Source of the DNA: Sinorhizobium arboris LMG 14919
Lineage (GTDB): Bacteria; Pseudomonadota; Alphaproteobacteria; Rhizobiales; Rhizobiaceae
Length of the DNA: 64,000 nucleotides
Assembly: GCF_000427465.1 (NCBI RefSeq)
Contig: NZ_ATYB01000014.1
Span: forward strand, 1,263,570-1,327,569
Direction: 5' to 3'
Of the stretch, positions 1 to 8,548 are shown one piece after another. A model generated the notes under the pieces. The model had not been told where the DNA came from. It did no database searches and was given only the letters and a program-made list of their open reading frames with translations. The position numbers and the translations under genes are program-made. The number at the start of each line of letters is the position of its first letter. Position 1 is the first letter of the stretch.

Positions 1-599
1 GGGTGAAGCTTATCGAAAACGATCGTGATCGCGCCGTGCTCGTTGCCGACAAGCTCAACAGCACAGTGGTCCTCCACGGCTCGGCCATGGACCAGCGGAT
101 CCTGGCGCAAGCGGATGTCCAGGAGGCGGATCTCGTCGTTGCGCTGACCAACAACGATCAGATCAACATCCTCGGGAGCATGCTTGCCAGGAGGCTGGGT
201 GCGAAGTCGACCCTCGTGCTGATCAACGAGCCGGCCTATCAGGATTTTGCCGGTGCCGCCGGCGTCGACGCCTATATCAATCCGCGCGCGGTAACCATCT
301 CGCGCGTGCTGCAGCACGTTCGAAAGGGACGAATCCGTTCGGTCTACGCGGTGCAGAACGGTATGGCGGAGGTGATCGAGGCCGAGGCGCTTGAAACCTC
401 CCCGCTGGTCGGCAAGGCGTTGCGCGAGCTCGAATTGCCGGAAGGAATCCGCATCGGCGCACTCTATCGCGACAAGGCCTATGTTCGCCCCGACGGTGAT
501 ACGCGGATCAAGGCGAAGGACCGCGTGGTCCTGCTGGCGGCCGCCGAGACCGTCCGCGATGTCGAGCAGCTCTTCCGCGTCAGCATTCAATATTTCTGA
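1..599 (+). CDS. trkA: Trk potassium uptake protein TrkA, C-terminal part (5' end outside window)
   Basis: Peripheral NAD(H)-binding subunit that gates the Trk potassium channel at the inner membrane. The open frame runs into the left window edge, so the GTG at position 3 is only an internal codon. About 198 residues of the usual ~458 remain. They hold the end of the second RCK_N Rossmann domain (the stretch with VVALTNNDQINI and GAKSTLVLINEP) and a complete RCK_C ligand-binding domain ending in KAKDRVVLLAA. The next gene starts 10 nt after the stop. In alphaproteobacteria trkA commonly lies between ntrYX and hfq, and hfq follows here. Identification is by recognition of the domain and the gene order. 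Confidence 0.9.
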   Translation, partial: VKLIENDRDRAVLVADKLNSTVVLHGSAMDQRILAQADVQEADLVVALTNNDQINILGSMLARRLGAKSTLVLINEPAYQDFAGAAGVDAYINPRAVTISRVLQHVRKGRIRSVYAVQNGMAEVIEAEALETSPLVGKALRELELPEGIRIGALYRDKAYVRPDGDTRIKAKDRVVLLAAAETVRDVEQLFRVSIQYF

Positions 600-609
600 G
601 GGCCTCACC

Positions 610-1473
610 ATGCCGAGAATCGCCTATGTCAACGGCACCTATGTCCAGCATGCCGAAGCCGCCATTCACGTCGAAGACCGGGGCTACCAGTTTGCCGACG
701 GCGTCTACGAAGTCTGCGAGGTGCGGCACGGTTTCATCATCGATCTGACGCGGCACCTCGATCGCCTCGGGCGATCCCTGGGCGAGCTCAGGATAAGCTG
801 GCCGATGAGCCGTGCGGCGCTCGTCCATGTCATTCGGGAGGTGCTGCGCAGAAATAGGGTCCGAAACGGCCTCTTCTATCTGCAGGTGACCCGCGGCGTC
901 GCGCGGCGGGACCATGTTTTCCCTGATTCGGACACCCCGCCGTCGATCGTCGTCACCGCCAAGCGAACGGACCCTAGGGCGGTCGCCCGGAAAAACGCAG
1001 AGGGCGTATCGGCGATAACGGTACCGGAAAATCGGTGGGATCGCGTCGATATCAAGAGCGTCGGCCTTCTCCCGAACGTGCTCGCCCGCCAGAGCGCGAA
1101 GGAGGCCGGAGCGCAGGAGGCGATCTTCGTCGATGCGGACGGCACGGTCAAAGAGGGCGCGGCGACGAATGTATGGATCGTCGACGGCGAAGGCACGTTG
1201 CGCACCCGCCCGGCGGAGAGTGGCATTCTGCGCGGCGTGACCCGCACCACGCTCATGGACGTGGCCAAGCCGCTGGGCCTGAAGATCGAGGAAAGGGCGT
1301 TTTCCGTGGAGGAAATGCTCGCCGCGCGGGAGGTCTTCATTACGGCTGCTACCAGCATCTGCTTTCCCGTCGTTTCCGTCGACGGAAAGACGATCGGCAA
1401 CGGTCATCCAGGAAGCATAGCACAGAATATTCGCGAGGCCTTTTTCGACATTGCGGAAAAGACGTTGATTTGA
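610..1473 (+). CDS. dat: D-amino-acid aminotransferase (class IV PLP aminotransferase)
   Basis: 287-residue fold-type IV PLP enzyme that transfers amino groups between D-amino acids and 2-oxo acids. The sequence has the family opening (YVNGTYV, VEDRGYQFADGVYEV), the likely PLP lysine in DIKSVGLLPNVLARQ at about residue 145, and the glutamate region in KEGAATNVWIVD. The ATG at 610 is chosen because GAGGG lies 6 nt upstream and the protein then begins with the family N-terminus; the longer in-frame extension would overlap trkA. It sits between trkA and hfq in the same orientation. Branched-chain aminotransferases share this fold, but the RGYQFADGVYEV start favours the D-amino-acid group. Confidence 0.85.
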   Translation: MPRIAYVNGTYVQHAEAAIHVEDRGYQFADGVYEVCEVRHGFIIDLTRHLDRLGRSLGELRISWPMSRAALVHVIREVLRRNRVRNGLFYLQVTRGVARRDHVFPDSDTPPSIVVTAKRTDPRAVARKNAEGVSAITVPENRWDRVDIKSVGLLPNVLARQSAKEAGAQEAIFVDADGTVKEGAATNVWIVDGEGTLRTRPAESGILRGVTRTTLMDVAKPLGLKIEERAFSVEEMLAAREVFITAATSICFPVVSVDGKTIGNGHPGSIAQNIREAFFDIAEKTLI

Positions 1474-1506
1474 TACCAAACCTGTCGGAGGTGCCGGGGA
1501 TCGTAC

Positions 1507-1553
1507 TTGACACCTTAAAAAATTAACAAAATGTACCGGCGCAAGAACGCCGG
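1507..1553 (+). promoter_or_regulatory. hfq leader: candidate -35 and 5'UTR hairpin
   Basis: TTGACA at 1507-1512 is a good -35 hexamer, but no matching -10 is obvious at the usual spacing, so the promoter call is weak. CCGGCG (1536-1541) and CGCCGG (1548-1553) form a perfect 6-bp stem with a 6-nt loop, 22 nt before the hfq start. Hfq is known to control its own translation in several bacteria, so a leader structure is reasonable, but its role here is inference. Confidence 0.35.
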
Positions 1554-1575
1554 CAAATAAGAAAGAAGCGGCGCG

Positions 1576-1818
1576 ATGGCGGAACGTTCTCAAAACTTGC
1601 AGGATCTCTTTCTCAACACGGTCCGCAAGCAAAAGATTTCTTTGACCATTTTCCTCATCAACGGCGTCAAGTTGACGGGTGTCGTAACATCGTTTGACAA
1701 TTTCTGTGTGCTGTTGCGCCGCGACGGTCATTCTCAGCTCGTCTACAAGCACGCCATCTCGACGATCATGCCGGGTCAGCCGCTGCAGATGTTCGAGAAT
1801 GAGGAAGCTGCCTCCTGA
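1576..1818 (+). CDS. hfq: RNA chaperone Hfq
   Basis: 80-residue Sm-like protein, the normal length for rhizobial Hfq. It forms a hexameric ring that pairs small RNAs with mRNAs. The Sm1 motif is visible around [14 protein letters not shown] to LLRRDG (substituted here as NLQDLFLN), and the Sm2 signature is in [12 protein letters not shown] near residues 55-66. The short C-terminal tail (FENEEAAS) is typical of alphaproteobacteria. It is followed after 6 nt by hflX, the classical hfq-hflX pair, so the two are probably cotranscribed. A hairpin lies in the leader. Confidence 0.98.
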
Positions 1819-1824
1819 CGGGAC

Positions 1825-3222
1825 GTGAGGAACATTACCAAGCGTGATTCGAAATCGTCGTCGATCATTCCGGAACTCGAGAAGCTCCGCGATGATTCGC
1901 GTGCCGTCGTGGTCGTTCCGGTCCTGAAAAAGACCGGGAAGGCATCTGCCGATATCGGCGTGCAGCCAGCCACGCGCTCGGATGAAAGCCGACTGGAGGA
2001 GGCGACGGGCCTGGCGCTCGCAATCGATCTCGACGTCGTGCACGGCATGATCGTTCCAGTCGCCCAGCCGAAGCCCGGGACCCTGCTCGGCACCGGCAAA
2101 ATCGAAGAGATCGGTCACGTTCTGAGCGAGAAGGATGCGGGGCTGGTGATCGTCGACCACCCGCTGACGCCTGTCCAGCAGCGCAATCTCGAGAGGGAAT
2201 GGAACGCCAAGGTCATCGACCGCACCGGCCTCATTCTCGAAATCTTCGGCCGGCGCGCCTCCACCAGGGAGGGCACGCTGCAGGTCGATCTCGCACATCT
2301 CAATTATCAGAGGGGCCGCCTGGTACGCAGCTGGACCCACCTGGAGCGGCAGCGCGGCGGCGCGGGTTTCATGGGCGGGCCCGGCGAAACGCAGATCGAA
2401 GCCGACCGCCGGTTGCTGCAGGAGAGGATCGTCAAGCTGGAACGCGAGTTGGAGCAGGTGCGCCGCACGCGCCAGCTTCACCGTTCGAAGCGCAAGAAGG
2501 TCCCGCATCCGATCGTCGCACTCGTCGGCTACACGAATGCGGGCAAGTCGACGCTTTTCAACCGGATGACGGGGGCCGGCGTGCTCGCCGAGGATATGCT
2601 CTTCGCGACGCTCGACCCCACGCTGCGGCGGCTGAAGCTGCCGCACGGACGCATGGTCATCCTATCCGACACCGTCGGCTTCATTTCCGACCTGCCGACC
2701 CATCTCGTCGCCGCTTTCCGGGCGACGCTTGAAGAGGTGCTCGAGGCCGACCTGATCCTGCATGTACGCGATCTGTCCGATCCGGACAATCAGGCCCAGG
2801 CAAGCGACGTGCTGCGCATCCTGGCCGATCTCGGCATCGACGAGAAGGAAGGGGCCGAGCGCCTTGTCGAAGTCTGGAACAAGATCGACAAGGTCGAACC
2901 GGAAGTGCGCGAAGCGCTGGTGAAGAAGGCTGCGGGCGCCGACAACACGGTGGCCGTTTCCGCCATGACCGGCGAAGGCGTTGACGAACTTCTCTCTGAA
3001 ATCGGTCGACGTCTTTCGGGCGTCATGACCGAATGCACTGTCGTTCTGGGCCTTGATCAGCTGCAGTTGCTGCCTTGGATCTACCAGCATGCGCTGGTCG
3101 ATGGCCGCGAAGACCTCGAGGACGGACGCGTCAGCCTGGACCTGCGTCTGACCGAAGGAGAGGCCGCCGAACTCGAGAGGCGGCTCGGCAACGGCCCGAA
3201 GGCCGTCGAAGAGGACTGGTAA
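1825..3222 (+). CDS. hflX: GTPase HflX
   Basis: 465-residue ribosome-associated GTPase of the Obg-HflX superfamily, implicated in rescue of stalled ribosomes. An N-terminal HflX-specific domain with the glycine-rich GGAGFMGGPGETQIE stretch is followed by a coiled-coil linker and the G domain: G1 GYTNAGKST (about residue 235), G3 DTVGFI, G4 NKID. Start is GTG at 1825, 6 nt after the hfq stop. The N-terminal 25 residues are poorly conserved in this family, so a slightly later start is possible. It converges on mazG; the gap holds a large imperfect palindrome. Confidence 0.95.
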   Translation: MRNITKRDSKSSSIIPELEKLRDDSRAVVVVPVLKKTGKASADIGVQPATRSDESRLEEATGLALAIDLDVVHGMIVPVAQPKPGTLLGTGKIEEIGHVLSEKDAGLVIVDHPLTPVQQRNLEREWNAKVIDRTGLILEIFGRRASTREGTLQVDLAHLNYQRGRLVRSWTHLERQRGGAGFMGGPGETQIEADRRLLQERIVKLERELEQVRRTRQLHRSKRKKVPHPIVALVGYTNAGKSTLFNRMTGAGVLAEDMLFATLDPTLRRLKLPHGRMVILSDTVGFISDLPTHLVAAFRATLEEVLEADLILHVRDLSDPDNQAQASDVLRILADLGIDEKEGAERLVEVWNKIDKVEPEVREALVKKAAGADNTVAVSAMTGEGVDELLSEIGRRLSGVMTECTVVLGLDQLQLLPWIYQHALVDGREDLEDGRVSLDLRLTEGEAAELERRLGNGPKAVEEDW

Positions 3223-3276
3223 CAGCCAGGACCGCTGCGCCATCTCCTGACTTTCCGCACAGGTTATGAGAGTGGA

Positions 3277-3377
3277 CTCCTCATCCCTGTTCCGTCACAG
3301 GGATCCAGCAGCGCCGCGTCTGTGGCGCGGAAGCGTTGCGCTGGCTGTATTCCTATGGCGGGCACAGGAGTGAGGAG
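3277..3377. repeat. Large imperfect palindromic repeat, copy 1 (hflX/mazG junction)
   Basis: The outer arms CTCCTCA (3277-3283) and TGAGGAG (3371-3377) are perfectly complementary. Inside them CCTGT pairs with ACAGG, and CAGCAGCGC pairs imperfectly with GCGCTGGCTG. The centre contains GCGCCGCGTCTGTGGCGCGG, itself a hairpin. A related element with the same central core and a similar right arm lies at 25121-25236. Both sit between convergent genes, where they could act as two-way terminators. I take this for a dispersed rhizobial intergenic palindrome family but cannot name it with certainty. Confidence 0.65.
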
Positions 3378-3410
3378 TAGTATAGAGACGCAGCGGGTAA
3401 CGCCACAAGC

Positions 3411-4244
3411 TTACGTCAGCTGCCTTTCGATGGCTTTCGCGGCCTGCCAGAGTTCTTCCATGCGCTCCAGCGATGCGGCATCGAGCGTTTCGCCTCCGGC
3501 TTCCAGTTCCTTCTCGATGTGGCCGAAACGGCGCCGGAATTTGGTGTTGGTGCCGCGCAGCGCCATTTCCGGATCGGTGCCGACATGGCGGCCGATATTG
3601 ACGAGCGCGAAGATCAGGTCGCCGAGCTCATCCGCGACCTTTCCCCGGGCACCGTCTTTCAGGGCCTGCCGCAACTCGCCGATTTCCTCCTCGACCTTGT
3701 CGAGGATCGGCTCCGGTTCGGACCAGTCGAAGCCGACCTTTGCGGCCCGTTCCTGCAGCTTCAGTGCCTCGACCAGCGCCGGAAAGCTGCGCTGGATCGA
3801 GCCGAGATGACCCGCGTCTTCCTCCTGCGGCAAGCCGCGCCGCAGGCGCCGCTGCCGGCGGTCGGCCTTCTCGGCCTGCTTGATCTCTTCCCATTGCAGC
3901 TTGACCGCCTCGGCGGTGTCGGCATCGGAGCGGGCGAAGACATGCGGATGGCGGCGGATCATCTTGCGCGTGATGGCTTCGACGACGTCTCCGAACGAGA
4001 ACTCGCCGGCCTCCTCGGCCATGCGCGCGTGAAATACCACCTGCAGCAAAAGGTCGCCGAGTTCGTCGCACAGGTCGTCCATATTGTGACGCTCGATCGC
4101 GTCGGCGACCTCATAGGCCTCCTCGATGGTGTAAGGACGGATCGTCTCGAATGTCTGCACGATATCCCAGGGGCAGCCCGTCTCCGGATGGCGGAGCGCG
4201 GCCATGATGTCGAGCAGGCGCTGAATGTCGCGGGAAGCTTCCAT
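3411..4244 (-). CDS. mazG: Nucleoside triphosphate pyrophosphohydrolase MazG
   Basis: 277-residue all-alpha NTP pyrophosphatase that cleaves (d)NTPs to the monophosphate and PPi, a house-cleaning enzyme. Two MazG repeats are visible. The first has CPWDIVQTFETIRPY and EEAYEV followed by DELGDLLLQVVFHA; the second has EEIGELRQA followed by DELGDLIFALVNIGRH. The acidic EExxE/ExxxD residues bind magnesium. Length matches the two-domain bacterial enzyme. The stop lies 188 nt from the convergent hflX, and the zinc deaminase gene ends 3 nt upstream of its start, so those two form a minus-strand operon. Confidence 0.95.
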   Translation of the reverse strand: MEASRDIQRLLDIMAALRHPETGCPWDIVQTFETIRPYTIEEAYEVADAIERHNMDDLCDELGDLLLQVVFHARMAEEAGEFSFGDVVEAITRKMIRRHPHVFARSDADTAEAVKLQWEEIKQAEKADRRQRRLRRGLPQEEDAGHLGSIQRSFPALVEALKLQERAAKVGFDWSEPEPILDKVEEEIGELRQALKDGARGKVADELGDLIFALVNIGRHVGTDPEMALRGTNTKFRRRFGHIEKELEAGGETLDAASLERMEELWQAAKAIERQLT

Positions 4245-4247
4245 GGT

Positions 4248-4835
4248 TCAATTCAGCGGTATGGCGTTGCTGTCTTTGCTCGCCTGGTAGGTATCGGACA
4301 GGCGGTCGTATCGTGCCCGGATGCGGGCATCCTGGCCGGTGAGCCGCTCCCGCGTTCCCGGATCGGCGTCCTGCATCAGTGCCGCGATGGAGGCCGATTT
4401 CCAGAATGCATTCTGCCGGGCATAACCGCCCGGTTCCAGGCGGAAGACCTCCTTCAGGATTTTCAGATCATGCGGGATAGCGAAGCTGTCGCGCGAATCC
4501 TCGTGGCTGAAGAAATAGTAGAAGTTGTCGAAGCCGGCCCAGGTGATCGCCGAGAGGCACATGGAGCAGGGCTCGTGCGTCGACAGGAAGATGAGCTCGC
4601 GCGTGTCCGGCGTCTCGGCCATCTCGTAGAAGCGCTTGAGCGTATGCACCTCGCCATGCCACAGTGGGTTCTCAGTCTCGTTATTGGTCTCGGCCAGCAC
4701 CAGCGACAGGTCGGACTTGCGCAGGATTGCGGCCCCGAACACCTTGTTGCCGTCCGCCACGCCCTTTTCGGTGAGCGGCAGGATGTCCTCTTCGATGACG
4801 GCAAGGAGGCGTTCTGCCAATTCGGATTGTTTCAT
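4248..4835 (-). CDS. Zinc-dependent nucleoside/nucleotide deaminase family protein
   Basis: 195-residue cytidine/deoxycytidylate-deaminase-like protein. The zinc site is read as HGE (in LWHGEVHTLKRF) plus PCSMC (in HEPCSMCLSAITWAG), giving the His, catalytic Glu and two Cys of this fold. The start at 4835 is preferred because GGGAGA lies about 8 nt upstream; an ATG nine codons earlier (4862) has no ribosome binding site. The C-terminal third carries no recognised motif. The substrate cannot be told from sequence: guanine, cytosine or modified bases are all possible. It is directly upstream of mazG, so a role in nucleotide-pool cleaning is a fair guess. It is divergent from cysG. Confidence 0.75.
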   Translation of the reverse strand: MKQSELAERLLAVIEEDILPLTEKGVADGNKVFGAAILRKSDLSLVLAETNNETENPLWHGEVHTLKRFYEMAETPDTRELIFLSTHEPCSMCLSAITWAGFDNFYYFFSHEDSRDSFAIPHDLKILKEVFRLEPGGYARQNAFWKSASIAALMQDADPGTRERLTGQDARIRARYDRLSDTYQASKDSNAIPLN

Positions 4836-5057
4836 GTCTCGGTCTCCCGCTTTGAACCGCATTTAACGGAGGTCTGCCGGCCTGTGCAATGGCCGACCCT
4901 CCGGGTGACCTGGAGCTCCGGAGATATTTGCTCAAAAAGATTGGCTGTCGAGCAAAACAATACGTAGGCGGAAAAGCATTGAAATTTCTGTTCCTTCAAT
5001 TGTTGCGGCCTATAGGGGATATTCGCCGCAGCCTGCAAAAGGAGCCGCTGCCTCGTT

Positions 5058-6515
5058 ATGTCGCAGAAATTGTCTGTCTTTCCGGCGTTCTTTCGCGTCG
5101 CGCAGAAAAGCGTGGCGGTGTTCGGCAATGGGGACGAAGCCTTCGCCAAGGTGCGGCTCCTGCTAAACACCGAAGCGCGCATCGTGGCCTATGCGCATCG
5201 GCCGGAACCGGCCTTCGCGGCTTTCCTGGAAACCAACACTATCGAGACCGTGCGCGAGCCCTTCGAGGCTCGCCAGGTCGAAGGCGCGGTTCTCGTCTTT
5301 GCCGCCACGGGCGACGCGGCTTTTGACCGCCTTATCGTGACTGCGGCGCGCGAGCGGAAAATTCCTGCGAATGCCGTGGATCAGCCGGATTATTGCGATT
5401 TCCTGACGCCGGCACTCGTCAACCGTGCACCCGTCGCGGTTGCGATCGGCACCGAAGGTGCAGGCCCGGTTCTCGCGCAGATGATCCGGGCGCAGATCGA
5501 TCAGCTGCTGTCGCCGTCCCTGGGCATCGTTGCCTCCCTGGCGGCGAGCTATCGCGACGCCGTCGACCGTCTCGTGCCGCGCGGCGTCGCACGTCGTGTC
5601 TTCTGGCGGCGCTTCTTTTCCGGTCCGGTGGCGGATCACGTCGCTCTCGGCGACCTCGCATCCGCACGCAGCGAGGCCTCGAAGCTGCTGGATGCCGCAG
5701 GTGGCGTCGCGGGGCATGTCTGGCTGGTCGGAGCCGGACCGGGCGCCGAAGACCTGCTGACGCTCCGGGCGCAGCGCGTGATGATGGAAGCGGATGCGAT
5801 CGTTTACGATGCGCTGGTCCCGCAGGCTATCGTAGACATGGGTCGCCGCGACGCCGAGCGGCTTTCGGTCGGCAAACGCAAGGGCTGCCATACCAAGTCG
5901 CAGGACGAGATTAATCAATTGCTTGTGAAGCTCGCTAGCGAAGGCAAGCGTGTGGTGCGGCTGAAATCCGGCGATCCTCTGGTCTACGGTCGGGCGGGCG
6001 AGGAAATGGCGGCACTGCGCGAAGCCGGTATCAGCTATGAGGTGGTGCCCGGGATCACATCTGCTTTTGCCGCTGCCGCCGATTTCGAGTTGCCGCTGAC
6101 GCTCCGTGGCGTGGCGTCGTCGCTGGTTTTTACGACCGGGCACGATCTGACCGGCAGCGTCCTTCCCGATTGGGCGCGACTGGCCGTTTCCGGCGCGACG
6201 ATTGCGGTCTATATGGGACGCTCCGTTGCCGCCTCCGTCGCCTCGCGGCTGATGCAGGCAGGTCTGCCGCAGGACACGACCGTTGCCGTCGTAGAGAATG
6301 CGAGCCGTGCCGAGCGCCGTCTGCTGCACGGAACCCTGCGTGATCTGCCGGATCTCGAGACACGGACGGAACTCGACGGGCCGGTCATGGTGATCATCGG
6401 CGAAGCGGTTGCGGGCGCGAATTTCGAACGGTCCGAGCCGCTGGCGGCCGGCCGCATCAGGATTGGCGGTGCCGGCAAGGCTTCAGCGAAACGCACCGAA
6501 CAGATTTGGAATTGA
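5058..6515 (+). CDS. cysG: Siroheme synthase CysG (uroporphyrinogen-III methyltransferase / precorrin-2 dehydrogenase / ferrochelatase)
   Basis: 485-residue fused enzyme making siroheme, the prosthetic group of the reductase encoded downstream. The N-terminal ~200 residues are the NAD-binding dehydrogenase/ferrochelatase module, with the Rossmann start SVAVFGNGDEAFAKVRLLL. The C-terminal part from about residue 220 is the SAM-dependent uroporphyrinogen-III methyltransferase, with VWLVGAGPGAEDLLTLRA, LKSGDPLVYGRAGEE and VVPGITSAFAAAA. Both modules are full length. It heads a tight gene run: DUF2849 begins 10 nt later, cysI 14 nt after that. The upstream 195 nt are shared with the divergent deaminase gene and probably hold the promoter. 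Confidence 0.95.
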   Translation: MSQKLSVFPAFFRVAQKSVAVFGNGDEAFAKVRLLLNTEARIVAYAHRPEPAFAAFLETNTIETVREPFEARQVEGAVLVFAATGDAAFDRLIVTAARERKIPANAVDQPDYCDFLTPALVNRAPVAVAIGTEGAGPVLAQMIRAQIDQLLSPSLGIVASLAASYRDAVDRLVPRGVARRVFWRRFFSGPVADHVALGDLASARSEASKLLDAAGGVAGHVWLVGAGPGAEDLLTLRAQRVMMEADAIVYDALVPQAIVDMGRRDAERLSVGKRKGCHTKSQDEINQLLVKLASEGKRVVRLKSGDPLVYGRAGEEMAALREAGISYEVVPGITSAFAAAADFELPLTLRGVASSLVFTTGHDLTGSVLPDWARLAVSGATIAVYMGRSVAASVASRLMQAGLPQDTTVAVVENASRAERRLLHGTLRDLPDLETRTELDGPVMVIIGEAVAGANFERSEPLAAGRIRIGGAGKASAKRTEQIWN

Positions 6516-6525
6516 GGACGACGCG

Positions 6526-6843
6526 ATGGTGGAAAAGGTTCTGACGGCAAACCGTCTGGCGGATGGCATATCCGTTTGGCTCGACGCTTCCGGTAATTGG
6601 GTGGAGTCGTTGCAGGATGCCTTCGTCGCTCGCCATGCGGAGGCCGTTGCGGCTCTGGAGGCGACCGGAAAGCGCTCGTTCGACGAGAATAAAGTGGTAG
6701 ACGTGAACGTTATCGACGTCGAGGAAGTCGACGGTGCGCTGCGGCCGTTGCGCATGCGCGAACGGATACGCGCCGAGGGACCGTCGATCCCCTACGCGCC
6801 GGGATATAATGGGCTCGCCGGCCCGAAGAATGTTGCTGCCTGA
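6526..6843 (+). CDS. DUF2849 family protein
   Basis: 105-residue protein of the DUF2849 family, found in alphaproteobacteria beside sulfite/nitrite reductase genes. No catalytic motif, signal peptide or membrane segment is visible. The N-terminal half (TANRLADGISVWLDASGNWVESLQDA) is the recognisable family region, and the end PLRMRERIRAEGPSIPYAPGYNG is also conserved in my recollection. The ATG at 6526 is 10 nt after the cysG stop, and cysI starts 14 nt after its own stop, so coexpression is very likely. Its function is unknown; a link to assembly or control of the reductase is inferred from position only. Confidence 0.85.
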   Translation: MVEKVLTANRLADGISVWLDASGNWVESLQDAFVARHAEAVAALEATGKRSFDENKVVDVNVIDVEEVDGALRPLRMRERIRAEGPSIPYAPGYNGLAGPKNVAA

Positions 6844-6857
6844 GGACCTGAAAAGCC

Positions 6858-8531
6858 ATGTACCGTTACGACGAATTCGATCACGCCTTCGTTTCCGCAC
6901 GCGTCGAGCAGTTCCGCGACCAGGTCCAGCGGCGGCTGTCCGGCGAACTTGCGGAGGACGCGTTCAAGCCGCTGCGCCTGATGAACGGCGTCTATCTGCA
7001 GCTCCATGCATATATGCTCCGCGTCGCCATTCCCTATGGCACGCTATCGAGCCGCCAGATGCGGATGCTTGCCCATATTGCCCGCAAATATGATCGCGGC
7101 TACGGACATTTCACCACCCGTCAGAACATCCAGTACAACTGGCCCCGGCTTTCGGATACGCCTGATATCCTTCAGGAGCTGGCAAGCGTCGAAATGCATG
7201 CGCTGCAGACCTCCGGTAATTGCATTCGCAACGTTACGGCGGACCATTTCGCCGGTGCCGCGGCTGACGAGGTTGCCGACCCGCGCCCCTATGCCGAAAT
7301 CCTCAGGCAATGGTCGAGCGTCCACCCGGAGTTCTCGTTCCTGCCGCGCAAGTTCAAGATCGCCGTGACGGGAGCAGAGCGAGATCGCGCCGCCATTCAG
7401 GTGCACGACATCGGCCTGCATCTGAAGAAGGATGAGAATGGCAAGCTCGGCTTTGCCGTCTATGTCGGCGGCGGTCAGGGCCGCACGCCGATGATTGCCA
7501 AGAAGATCCGCGACTTCCTGCCGGAAGAGGACCTGCTCTCTTATACGACAGCGATCATGCGCGTTTACAACCTCCATGGCCGCCGTGACAACAAGTACAA
7601 GGCCCGCATCAAGATCCTGGTTCACGAGACCGGTGCTGAGGAGCTCGCCCGTCAGGTGGAGGCGGAGTTCGCCAACCTGAAGGACACGGAACTGAAGCTG
7701 CCGGATACGGATATCCAGGCGATTGCTGCATATTTCGCGCCCGCGATGCTGCCGAACCGCCCGGAGGGCTGGGGTAGTCTTGCCCGCTGGAAGAAAGCCG
7801 ACCCGGAATTTGCGCGGTGGGTGCACCAGAACGTTCAGTCGCATAAGCATCCCGATTACGGCATGGTGACGATCTCGCTGAAGCCGATCGGCGGCATTCC
7901 CGGCGATGCGAGCCACGAGCAGATGGATGCGGTCGCCGATATCGCGGAGGAATACGCCTTCGACGAGATTCGTGTCAGCCACGAGCAGAACCTGATCCTG
8001 CCACACGTGGCACTGGCCGACCTCGAGCCAGTCTATCGGGCCCTGGTCGCTGCCGGCCTCGCCACCGCCAATGCGGGGCTGATCACCGACATCATTGCCT
8101 GTCCGGGGCTCGACTACTGCGCGCTTGCCAATGCGCGCTCGATCCCGGTCGCTCAGGAAATTTCGAGCCGTTTCGGCTCGCCCGAGCGGCAGGCCGAAAT
8201 CGGCGAGCTCAAGATCAAGATCTCCGGCTGCATCAATGCCTGCGGGCATCATCACGTCGGACATATCGGTCTTCTTGGCGTTGAAAAGAAGGGCGAGGAA
8301 CTCTACCAGATCACGCTCGGCGGCTCCGGCGACGAACATACTTCGATCGGCGAGATCATCGGCCGCGGCTTCGAGCCGGAGAAGGTGACCGACGCCGTCG
8401 AGACGATCGTCGATACCTATCTCGGTCTGCGTCGGGACAAGACGGAAACCTTTCTCGAAGCCTATCGCCGGGTAGGGCCGCAGCCTTTCAAGGACGCGCT
8501 CTATGGCGGCGGTGCCCAGGCAGCCGCGTGA
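6858..8531 (+). CDS. cysI: Siroheme sulfite/nitrite reductase, hemoprotein subunit (CysI type)
   Basis: 557-residue reductase that carries out a six-electron reduction of sulfite to sulfide, or nitrite to ammonia. It has two ferredoxin-like and two siroheme/4Fe-4S half-domains. Cluster cysteines are in CPGLDYC (C-X5-C) and CINAC (C-X3-C) near residues 415-460. The motif RHNIQ-like substrate region appears as TTRQNIQYNW. It lies with cysG (cofactor synthesis), DUF2849 and DUF934 in one run, and fpr follows. No cysJ flavoprotein is present, so a ferredoxin donor fed by Fpr is the likely electron source. Sulfite is favoured over nitrite by the neighbouring sulfur genes, but this is inference. 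Confidence 0.92.
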   Translation: MYRYDEFDHAFVSARVEQFRDQVQRRLSGELAEDAFKPLRLMNGVYLQLHAYMLRVAIPYGTLSSRQMRMLAHIARKYDRGYGHFTTRQNIQYNWPRLSDTPDILQELASVEMHALQTSGNCIRNVTADHFAGAAADEVADPRPYAEILRQWSSVHPEFSFLPRKFKIAVTGAERDRAAIQVHDIGLHLKKDENGKLGFAVYVGGGQGRTPMIAKKIRDFLPEEDLLSYTTAIMRVYNLHGRRDNKYKARIKILVHETGAEELARQVEAEFANLKDTELKLPDTDIQAIAAYFAPAMLPNRPEGWGSLARWKKADPEFARWVHQNVQSHKHPDYGMVTISLKPIGGIPGDASHEQMDAVADIAEEYAFDEIRVSHEQNLILPHVALADLEPVYRALVAAGLATANAGLITDIIACPGLDYCALANARSIPVAQEISSRFGSPERQAEIGELKIKISGCINACGHHHVGHIGLLGVEKKGEELYQITLGGSGDEHTSIGEIIGRGFEPEKVTDAVETIVDTYLGLRRDKTETFLEAYRRVGPQPFKDALYGGGAQAAA

Positions 8532-8548
8532 GTTAAGGGTAATAAAAG

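Noticed and set aside
580..2646. 688-codon open frame on the minus strand opposite dat, hfq and hflX
   Set aside because: Three recognised genes lie on the other strand; the antisense frame has no family signature and stays open because of high GC codon bias.
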